A stretch of DNA of 8,005 bases from Prolixibacteraceae bacterium (GTDB lineage Bacteria; Bacteroidota; Bacteroidia; Bacteroidales; Prolixibacteraceae), in assembly GCA_016788685.1 (NCBI GenBank), contig JAEUSS010000160.1, positions 1-8,005 of the forward strand, in the 5' to 3' direction. Numbering within the stretch: the stretch's first letter is position 1; each line of letters opens with the position of its first letter. The translations under genes and the position numbers were made by a program. Of the stretch, positions 1-4,847 are shown in pieces. The notes under the pieces were generated by a model that was not told the origin of the DNA, searched no databases, and saw only the letters and a program-made list of their open reading frames with translations.

Positions 1-465
1 TTTCAGCCCGATAAGCTGGGTCGAATGCGGCGGACTGGTTGTAATCACCGTGTCGATATTGAATTGCCGGATCAGTTCCACCGCCTTTTTCAGGGCAAAT
101 TTGTTCCAGCCTTTGCGCGGATCGGGCAGCAGGAAATTTCCCCGCAAAAATTTAAACACCGGCTGAAGTAATCCCCCCTTGGATTCGTTGGCAAAACCAC
201 CGTACGGAACTTCCTTTTTCCCGGAGATTAGTTTGTATAAATCATACAGCTCAAAACTCCGGGTAGTGTATACCAGGCATCGATCATCAATTTCAGCCAG
301 AAGGCTTTCGTCTCTTTGCGGATAACTGGCATACTTCGGGTCGACAGTCAGAATTACCGGCTGCCAGCCAAATTCAGGAAGGTATTTGGCAAATTTCAGC
401 CATCGCTGAACGCCGGCGCCACCCGATGGCGGCCAATAGTAGGTAATAATTAAAACTCTCTTCAT
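1..465 (-). CDS. Glycosyltransferase, GT4-like (GT-B fold), N-terminal part only
   Basis: This gene is cut by the left edge: translating leftward from the ATG at 465-463 gives 155 uninterrupted codons and no stop. The start reads MKRVLIITYYWPPSGGAGVQ, the hallmark N-terminus of GT-B fold glycosyltransferases of the GT4 group in Bacteroidota: a first Rossmann beta strand, then a Pro-Pro and Gly-rich loop (PPSGGAGVQR, about residues 12-21) next to the acceptor site. WLKFAKYLPEFGWQPVILTV follows, the usual first helix and second strand. Further in, residues near 115-130 read FLLPDPRKGWNKFA, and the visible end reads TVITTSPPHSTQLIGLK, also typical of this group. The C-terminal nucleotide-sugar binding half lies outside the window, so donor and acceptor cannot be named. 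By family such enzymes act at the cytoplasmic face of the membrane in polysaccharide or glycoconjugate synthesis. A terminator at 534-569 separates it from the upstream gene, so its promoter should lie within 466-533, but I saw no convincing consensus there. Confidence 0.92.
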   Translation of the reverse strand, partial: MKRVLIITYYWPPSGGAGVQRWLKFAKYLPEFGWQPVILTVDPKYASYPQRDESLLAEIDDRCLVYTTRSFELYDLYKLISGKKEVPYGGFANESKGGLLQPVFKFLRGNFLLPDPRKGWNKFALKKAVELIRQFNIDTVITTSPPHSTQLIGLK

Positions 466-533
466 GTTTTTCCGGAACAGAAAATCTTCCGCCCGGTAAA
501 GATAATCTATTTGAATAATGTGGCTGGCGAAAC

Positions 534-569
534 AAAATAAAAAAGCCGCCTCAATTGCTTGAAGCGGCT
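534..569 (-). terminator. Rho-independent terminator of the small exported-protein gene
   Basis: On the minus strand AGCCGC (544-549) pairs with GCGGCT (564-569). After one mismatch an inner TCAA/TTGA pairing continues the stem around a TTGC loop. The stem is followed leftward by a run of T (TTTTTTATTTT on the minus strand, 544-534). It begins 23 bases after the stop codon of the 593-1066 gene, which fits intrinsic termination of that transcript. The opposite strand lacks a T run after the stem. Confidence 0.85.
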
Positions 570-592
570 CCGAAAATCCCTGCTTATAAAAT

Positions 593-1066
593 TTAATTCA
601 GGATGCTGTTGTATTGTTCATTGATCAAATCGGGAAGATAACTGGCAATCATCTCCAAAACCTTTTCGCTGCCAATTGCTTCGGCGCTAATACATTTCTG
701 GCTTTTCAGCTGGACTTCATTCAGAACCGCAGTGTTTAAGCTTTCGCTTACGGTACTTTCAGTTCCGCCAATCAGTCTCACACCAAAACCTTGTGAACCA
801 TTAATGTATTTGACTTCGAAATACTTGGTACGAACCAGATATTCCTGTCCCTTTTTTGTTTCCTTTAAGAATACATGAACAGGAGTTTTTGATTCACCAT
901 AAGCAATTTCCCAACTCTTCTGGAAACCTGAAGCCGGATTAAAATTCAGATCGGGGGAAATCTTGTAATTTGAATTCAAAGATTCTTCGTTTCCAGCCCA
1001 AACGCTGGTAGAAATCAGCGTAAAAACTACCAACATTATATGAACAAACAAATTTTTCGTTTTCAT
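593..1066 (-). CDS. Small exported protein of unknown function (157 aa)
   Basis: I do not recognise this protein. It begins with a classical Sec signal peptide: basic MKTKN, a hydrophobic core at about residues 6-20, then STSVWA, with likely signal peptidase I cleavage after Ala24 (VWA|G). There is no Cys at the cleavage point, so it is not a lipoprotein. The mature part, about 133 residues, has no further membrane segment. Its middle (about residues 45-100) alternates charged and aromatic or aliphatic residues (VHVFLKET, YLVRTKYFEVKYING, GFGVRLIG), suggesting beta strands. The C-terminal third looks helical (SEKVLEMIASYLPDLINEQY). A single cysteine, C125, remains in the mature chain. ATG at 1066 is the sensible start because it gives the full signal peptide. 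An AAAGAAAG stretch lies just upstream, but Bacteroidota often lack true Shine-Dalgarno sites. It has its own promoter (1118-1147) and terminator (534-569), so it is probably monocistronic. Periplasmic or secreted location is inferred from the signal peptide. Confidence 0.8.
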   Translation of the reverse strand: MKTKNLFVHIMLVVFTLISTSVWAGNEESLNSNYKISPDLNFNPASGFQKSWEIAYGESKTPVHVFLKETKKGQEYLVRTKYFEVKYINGSQGFGVRLIGGTESTVSESLNTAVLNEVQLKSQKCISAEAIGSEKVLEMIASYLPDLINEQYNSILN

Positions 1067-1117
1067 TTTCTTTCTTTTTAATTGTTAAGAAATCTTGTTT
1101 TCCTGTGTTGAACGATG

Positions 1118-1147
1118 CAAATCTAACAGCCTTTTTTGAATCAAAAA
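1118..1147 (-). promoter_or_regulatory. Bacteroidota-type promoter for the small exported-protein gene
   Basis: On the minus strand TAGATTTG (1125-1118) is a perfect match to the Bacteroidota -7 consensus TAnnTTTG. TTTTTG (1147-1142) lies 16 bases further upstream as a possible -33 element; the usual spacing is slightly longer. Transcription would begin near 1111-1113 and give a leader of about 45 bases before the ATG at 1066. Confidence 0.55.
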
Positions 1148-1541
1148 CAGTTGGAAAATCAGTCTTCCATAGGTTGAAAAACGGCGAAAAAAAATTCAGA
1201 AGGCAAAAGCTTAGTTTAAGTCCAAAAAAGAAATCGGAGTGCTTTGATGTTTCTTTTTACTATAAAAATTGCAGTTATTGCTTACAATTTGAAAGCGGCA
1301 TGTTTTGCAGCATTTGTCGCTTTTATTTTACTCTTTTTCTGTTTGTTAAGAAATTGTAAATATTTCACGCTTCCTGCAAAATGTCTTTGCAATTTGAAAT
1401 AACTCTTCTAAACCCCCATTCCGCTTACAAATTGAAATCACATTTATCAACCTGATTTCATTAATGTCATTTAGAGTTCTTTTTATGCTTTCATTTTTCC
1501 ATTTGAAGACAATTGCCACGTTCTTTTTCGAATGAGGGCAC
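1148..1541. other. AT-rich intergenic spacer with no convincing gene
   Basis: This stretch of about 390 bases lies between the promoter of the small exported-protein gene and the terminator of glyS. Two open frames cross it: 84 codons rightward from a GTG at 1105, and 65 codons leftward from a TTG at 1543. Both use weak starts inside other signals, are rich in Lys, Phe and Cys, and have no recognisable domain, so I do not call them genes. I saw no strong hairpin, tRNA-like fold or promoter consensus. The only visible structure is a set of repeated CAATTTGAAA-like words, listed separately. Confidence 0.6.
1280..1437. repeat. Dispersed short direct repeats (GCTTACAATTTGAAA-like)
   Basis: GCTTACAATTTGAAA at 1280-1294 and GCTTACAAATTGAAA at 1423-1437 are 15-base direct copies with one difference. 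A shorter copy, CAATTTGAAA, is at 1390-1399, and a weaker relative (CATTTGAAG) occurs near 1499-1508. Spacing is irregular, so this is not a tandem array. In AT-rich DNA such words can arise by chance, so significance is uncertain. Confidence 0.4.
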
Positions 1542-1578
1542 AAAAAAAGTCCGCTACTGACAAGCAGTAGCGGACTTT
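1542..1578 (-). terminator. Strong rho-independent terminator of glyS
   Basis: A perfect 14-base-pair hairpin is formed by AAAGTCCGCTACTG (1546-1559) and its exact complement CAGTAGCGGACTTT (1565-1578) around the five-base loop 1560-1564. On the minus strand it ends in seven T residues (1548-1542). It starts 21 bases beyond the glyS stop codon. The arrangement fits intrinsic termination of leftward transcription. Confidence 0.95.
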
Positions 1579-1599
1579 CACTGTATCTAAAGTTTAAAC

Positions 1600-3150
1600 T
1601 TACAGTTTTGCAAAAAGCTTTTTCAGGCTTACTTCTCCTGAAATGATGTTCTTCAGGTCGCCGATTGCAACACGATCCTGCAACATCGTATCACGGTAAC
1701 GGATAGTTACGGTTTGATCCTCAAGTGACTGATGATCGACCGTTACGCAGAAAGGAGTACCAATAGCATCCTGCCGGCGGTAACGCTTACCGATCGAGTC
1801 TTTTTCGTCATACTGACAGTTGAAATCAAATTTCAGATCGTCAATAATTTCGCGGGCTTTCTCGGCCAGACCATCTTTTTTCATCAATGGCATAACGGCC
1901 AGTTTTACCGGAGCCAATGGCGCCGGCAGACGAAGCACCACACGGGTATCTTTTTTACCGTCCTCGCTCACCACTTCTTCTTCGGAATACGATGCAGCCA
2001 TGATTTGCAGGAACATGCGGTCGACTCCGATTGAGGTTTCTACCACATAAGGAACGTATGACTCGTTCAGCTCCGGATCGAAATATGTGATTTTCTTCCC
2101 TGAAAAGTTTTGATGCTGCGAAAGATCGAAATCAGTACGCGAGTGGATTCCTTCCACTTCTTTAAAACCAAACGGGAAGCGGTATTCTACGTCAACAGCG
2201 GCATTGGCGTAATGAGCCAGCTTGTCGTGTTCGTGGAAGCGGTAATTTTCTTCGCCGAAGCCCAGAGCCTGGTGCCAGTTCATGCGGGTTTTCTTCCATT
2301 TTTCGAACCATTCCAGTTCGCTTCCGGGACGAACAAAGAACTGAAGTTCCATCTGTTCAAACTCGCGCATGCGGAAGATAAACTGACGGGCAACAATTTC
2401 GTTACGGAAAGCTTTCCCGATCTGAGCAATTCCGAACGGAATTTTCATGCGGCCGGTCTTCTGTACATTCAGGTAATTCACAAAAATACCCTGTGCGGTT
2501 TCCGGGCGGAGGTAAATCTTCAGCGCGCCTTCGGCTGTTGACCCCATTTCTGTGGAGAACATCAGGTTAAACTGACGAACATCGGTCCAGTTGCGCGTTC
2601 CGGAGATAGGACAGACGATTTCCTGATCGATGATGATTTGTTTCAGTTCGTCGAGGTTACTGTCGTTTAGCGCTTTCACGAAGCGAGCCTGCAGATCGTC
2701 CCACTTTTGCTGATATTCCAGCACGCGGCCGTTGGTTTCGCGGAACTGTTTTTCGTCAAAAGATTCGCCAAAGCGTTTTTTTGCTTTCTCGATTTCCTTT
2801 TCGATTTTGTCTTCGTATTTGGCCAGTTGCTCTTCGATCAGAACGTCGGCACGGTATCTTTTTTTCGAATCCTTGTTGTCGATCAGCGGATCGTTAAATG
2901 CATCCACGTGCCCTGAAGCCTTCCAGATGGTAGGGTGCATAAAAATCGCTGAATCAATTCCGACTACATTTTCGTGCAGCAGAACCATGGAGTCCCACCA
3001 GTATTTTTTAATGTTGTTTTTCAATTCAACACCATTTTGCCCGTAATCGTAAACTGCTCCCAGCCCATCGTAAATCTCACTCGACTGAAATACAAATCCA
3101 TACTCTTTACAATGCGCAACGAGTTTCTTAAAAACATCTTCCTGAGCCAT
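1600..3150 (-). CDS. glyS: Glycine--tRNA ligase (alpha2 type)
   Basis: This class II aminoacyl-tRNA synthetase joins glycine to tRNA-Gly using ATP in the cytoplasm. At 516 residues it is the single-chain homodimeric form, the usual form and size in Bacteroidota, not the alpha2-beta2 GlyQ/GlyS form of E. coli. The N-terminus carries FQSSEIYDGLGAVYDYG (residues 21-37), the conserved entry to the catalytic domain, including the glycine-enzyme GxxYDYG signature. Residues 93-175 form a charged insertion. LRPETAQGIF (214-223) is the family's active-site segment. Motif 2 spans about 248-271 (FRNEI at 248-252, RMREFEQME at 260-268), and motif 3 is ETSIGVDRMFLQ (371-382). The anticodon-binding domain runs from about 411 to 505 (LAPVKLAVMPL, then DSIGKRYRRQDAIGTPF). 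No key residue appears to be missing. It lies 76 bases downstream of a DUF4834-like gene on the same strand with no terminator between them, so cotranscription is likely. I saw no T-box or clear separate promoter in the gap. Confidence 0.98.
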   Translation of the reverse strand: MAQEDVFKKLVAHCKEYGFVFQSSEIYDGLGAVYDYGQNGVELKNNIKKYWWDSMVLLHENVVGIDSAIFMHPTIWKASGHVDAFNDPLIDNKDSKKRYRADVLIEEQLAKYEDKIEKEIEKAKKRFGESFDEKQFRETNGRVLEYQQKWDDLQARFVKALNDSNLDELKQIIIDQEIVCPISGTRNWTDVRQFNLMFSTEMGSTAEGALKIYLRPETAQGIFVNYLNVQKTGRMKIPFGIAQIGKAFRNEIVARQFIFRMREFEQMELQFFVRPGSELEWFEKWKKTRMNWHQALGFGEENYRFHEHDKLAHYANAAVDVEYRFPFGFKEVEGIHSRTDFDLSQHQNFSGKKITYFDPELNESYVPYVVETSIGVDRMFLQIMAASYSEEEVVSEDGKKDTRVVLRLPAPLAPVKLAVMPLMKKDGLAEKAREIIDDLKFDFNCQYDEKDSIGKRYRRQDAIGTPFCVTVDHQSLEDQTVTIRYRDTMLQDRVAIGDLKNIISGEVSLKKLFAKL

Positions 3151-3226
3151 AACTATATGATTGATTAATTTATTATTGACGATCCTTGTTCAAGTTTTCG
3201 GATAGTACCCTGAATTTGACGCGATA

Positions 3227-3502
3227 TTATTCTATTTCTTCAAAATCAACATACTCGCCTTCGGTATTACGCGTACGAGTCTGTTCACGCCGATTTTTCT
3301 CAACGGTAACCTCACCTTCCTGCTTTTGCTGGTAGTGGCGTTGATGTTGAGTTTGACGCGACTGCATGTTATTTACTGCTTTCTTCACCACAATGGGGAA
3401 AAGCAAACGCCCGACAAACTTTAATCCGTAGTAAATCACCACGATTATACCGACAGTTTTCAAAAAATTTGTCAGGACAAGTATGACAAATAATAGGTCC
3501 AT
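3227..3502 (-). CDS. Small membrane protein, DUF4834-like
   Basis: This 91-residue protein has a hydrophobic N-terminal region at about residues 3-39 that can form one long or two short membrane segments, broken at K15. FVGRLLFPIVVKKAV (29-43) then leads into a polar, Gln- and Arg-rich linker (about 45-80) and an acidic end, GEYVDFEEIE. This layout (N-terminal membrane anchor, basic linker, closing YVDFEE-type tail) matches my recollection of DUF4834, a Bacteroidota-specific family of about 90 residues with no known function. The match is by memory and pattern, not by profile search. It lies upstream of glyS on the same strand with a 76-base gap and no terminator, so the two probably share a transcript. 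The ATG at 3502 is the natural start. On the minus strand a 7-of-8 match to the -7 consensus (TAATTTTA, 3532-3525) lies about 23 bases upstream, but no good -33 partner is visible. Confidence 0.78.
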   Translation of the reverse strand: MDLLFVILVLTNFLKTVGIIVVIYYGLKFVGRLLFPIVVKKAVNNMQSRQTQHQRHYQQKQEGEVTVEKNRREQTRTRNTEGEYVDFEEIE

Positions 3503-3558
3503 AACTATTCTAAATAAGAGCTGCTAAAATTAGTAATTTATTGGGAAACGACCACGTT

Positions 3559-3591
3559 AAAAAAATCCCGCACATTTGATTGTACGGGATT
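3559..3591 (-). terminator. Rho-independent terminator downstream of the OmpA-like gene
   Basis: AATCCCG (3564-3570) pairs with CGGGATT (3585-3591). After a C-A mismatch, ACA/TGT extends the stem. On the minus strand the hairpin is followed by a seven-T run (3565-3559). It lies about 95 bases beyond the stop of the 3687-4631 gene and just before the DUF4834-like gene, so it isolates the lipoprotein transcript from the glyS unit. Confidence 0.82.
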
Positions 3592-3686
3592 GTCAAATAA
3601 ACGATCAAAACAGATCGGAAGATCTTTCTGTCGGCACTCAAACTCTAATGATGAATTTGGTGTTTCCTTCCTGATGAAATGTTGTT

Positions 3687-4631
3687 TCAGTTGCTTTCCA
3701 GGATTTTAAAAATCTCATCCAGCCGCGGAGTCAGTATTATTTCAGTCCGGCGGTTTTTCTGGCGGGCTTCCGGAGTTTCGGCTTCGTCGATGGGGAAAAA
3801 TTCACCTCTTCCGGCCGAGGTAATCCGTCTGGGTTCAACAGCCTTGTTTTTCAGCAGAATCCTCGTAACGGCAGTGGCGCGCATCACGCTCAGGTCCCAG
3901 TTGTCTTTCACCACCCCGGTACCGCGCATAGGCACATTATCGGTGTGGCCTTCAACCAGCACATTGATATCGGGGTTTTGCCCCAGCACTTCGGCCAGGT
4001 TCGAGAGGGCCTGCTGCCCCTTCGGATCAACTTCCCACTGCCCGGTTTTAAACAGCAGCTGTTCATCGAGCGAGACATACACTTTGCCATTTTTCTCCTG
4101 AATGGTCAGTCCTTTGTTGTTAAATCCGAGCAGGGCGTCCATCACTTTTTGGCGGAGTTGTTTGACGGCCTCGTCTTTTTGCTGAAGCGCGTCTTCAAGT
4201 TCTTTGAGGCGGCGGCTGCGCTGTTCGAGCTCGGCCTGTGCAGATCTCAGGATATCTTCCCGTTTTTGCAGGTCGGTTTGGGTTTGCTGCAGTTTATCCA
4301 TCAGCCGGGCTATTTCTTGTGAGCTGCCGTCCTTCAGGCTTTTCAACTGGTCCTCCAGGTCAGCAGTGATTTGGCGGAGTTTCTGGTTGTCGGCATTGGA
4401 GCTTTCCAGTTTTCGCTTAGCTTCGTCCAGCCTTTGCGAAAGCTCTCCGACATCTTTCAGCAGTTTTTCAGTCCGGCCTTTCAATTCGGTATTCTGGACT
4501 TCGAGGGCCTGATTTTTTCCGTTCAGCAACTGGATACTTTTCTCACTGTCGAGGGCAAATTGGTTGTACTTCTTCGACGAGACGCATGAGCTAATCAGGA
4601 AAATCATGCAAACAAGTAATATTTTATTCAT
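3687..4631 (-). CDS. OmpA-domain peptidoglycan-binding lipoprotein with long coiled coil
   Basis: The 314-residue protein starts with a lipoprotein signal: MNKILLVCMIF, then the lipobox LISSC with the lipidated cysteine at C16. Ser-Ser follows it, giving no obvious inner-membrane retention signal. Residues about 25-165 are an almost unbroken heptad-rich coiled coil (many Leu spaced by Lys, Glu and Gln, for example LKGRTEKLLKDVGELSQRL). The C-terminal domain, about 175-305, is an OmpA/MotB-type peptidoglycan-binding domain: VLVEGHTDNVP (224-234), NWDLSVMRATAV (244-255), ITSAGRGEFFPI (270-281) and KNRRTEIIL (292-300). By comparison with OmpA structures, D231 and R251 are the likely contacts to diaminopimelate; this is inferred. 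The protein probably sits in the outer membrane by its lipid and reaches the cell wall across the periplasm. It is transcribed divergently from dxs, has its own promoter (4652-4683) and terminator (3559-3591), and appears monocistronic. A role in envelope stability is inferred from the family. Confidence 0.94.
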   Translation of the reverse strand: MNKILLVCMIFLISSCVSSKKYNQFALDSEKSIQLLNGKNQALEVQNTELKGRTEKLLKDVGELSQRLDEAKRKLESSNADNQKLRQITADLEDQLKSLKDGSSQEIARLMDKLQQTQTDLQKREDILRSAQAELEQRSRRLKELEDALQQKDEAVKQLRQKVMDALLGFNNKGLTIQEKNGKVYVSLDEQLLFKTGQWEVDPKGQQALSNLAEVLGQNPDINVLVEGHTDNVPMRGTGVVKDNWDLSVMRATAVTRILLKNKAVEPRRITSAGRGEFFPIDEAETPEARQKNRRTEIILTPRLDEIFKILESN

Positions 4632-4651
4632 GGCTTGAGTTTTTAGTCAGG

Positions 4652-4683
4652 TAAATATAGAACTTTGCAGAATCTTTGGCAAA
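4652..4683 (-). promoter_or_regulatory. Bacteroidota-type promoter for the OmpA-like gene
   Basis: On the minus strand TTTG (4683-4680) is followed after exactly 20 bases by TATATTTA (4659-4652), a 7-of-8 match to the TAnnTTTG -7 element. Spacing fits the Bacteroidota housekeeping sigma consensus. Transcription would start near 4645-4648, leaving a short leader of about 15 bases before the ATG at 4631. Confidence 0.65.
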
Positions 4684-4713
4684 CTCCGGTTTCCGGAGGA
4701 TGGTTTCCGGAGT
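4683..4713. repeat. CCGGAG repeat and inverted-repeat cluster beside the OmpA-like promoter
   Basis: GGTTTCCGGAG occurs twice in direct orientation, at 4688-4698 and 4702-4712, a 14-base period. The same word also forms inverted repeats: CTCCGG (4684-4689) faces CCGGAG (4693-4698) across TTT, and ACTCCGG (4683-4689) faces CCGGAGT (4707-4713). The cluster abuts the -33 element of the ompA-like promoter, so it could be an operator with several half-sites. That role is inference. Confidence 0.5.
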
Positions 4714-4770
4714 CTCGCCCTGAAAAGCATTTGGTTGGGGGAAGAATTTCGGGAACAACCTGACAAATGT

Positions 4771-4806
4771 TTTTGAACTTTTGAATTTTGACTTTGTACT
4801 TTTAAC
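4771..4806 (+). repeat. Degenerate heptamer tandem repeat upstream of dxs
   Basis: Five successive units start at 4771, 4779, 4786, 4793 and 4800: TTTTGAA, TTTTGAA, TTTTGAC, TTTGTAC and TTTTAAC, with one extra C after the first. After that C the period is exactly seven. The array ends 13 bases before the dxs -7 element and supplies several TTTG words at the position expected for the -33 element. Confidence 0.55.
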
Positions 4807-4827
4807 AAGTCATTAGTTGTATATTTG
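4793..4827 (+). promoter_or_regulatory. Bacteroidota-type promoter for dxs
   Basis: TATATTTG at 4820-4827 is a perfect TAnnTTTG -7 element. The nearest TTTG (4793-4796) lies 23 bases upstream, slightly longer than usual, and other TTTG words of the heptamer repeat lie further upstream. The start of transcription would fall near 4833-4835, so the dxs leader is only about 13-15 bases. Confidence 0.62.
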
Positions 4828-4847
4828 GATGCAAAAATAAATAGTTG

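Noticed and set aside
1105..1359. Rightward 84-codon open frame from a GTG
   Set aside because: It begins inside the promoter region of the divergent small exported-protein gene, has no domain, is dominated by Lys, Phe, Ser and Cys as expected for translated AT-rich spacer, and has no promoter consensus or start signal.
1346..1543. Leftward 65-codon open frame from a TTG
   Set aside because: Its start lies in the T run of the glyS terminator, so it would not be transcribed from glyS, and no separate promoter is visible. Composition looks like translated spacer DNA.
1732..3046. Several rightward open frames of 69-143 codons opposite glyS
   Set aside because: They lie entirely antisense to an intact, strongly conserved synthetase gene, and their translations show no domains; they are shadows of its codon pattern.
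3151..3226. Possible T-box or other riboswitch ahead of glyS
   Set aside because: The gap is only 76 bases and AT-rich, has no T-box sequence or specifier hairpin that I can find, and no anti-terminator/terminator pair; T-boxes are mainly a feature of Firmicutes.
3612..3622. AGATCGGAAGA, identical to the first 11 bases of a common Illumina adapter
   Set aside because: The match stops after 11 bases and the sequence continues as normal intergenic DNA in a small hairpin; there is no longer adapter sequence, so it is most likely coincidence and not assembly contamination.
3679..4589. Rightward open frames up to 140 codons opposite the OmpA-like gene
   Set aside because: Serine-, phenylalanine- and leucine-rich translations are the reverse image of a Lys/Glu/Gln-rich coiled coil; the minus-strand protein has a lipobox and a complete OmpA domain.
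4845..4847. TTG as the dxs start codon
   Set aside because: It is immediately followed by ATG at 4848, which is a stronger start and changes the protein by only one residue.
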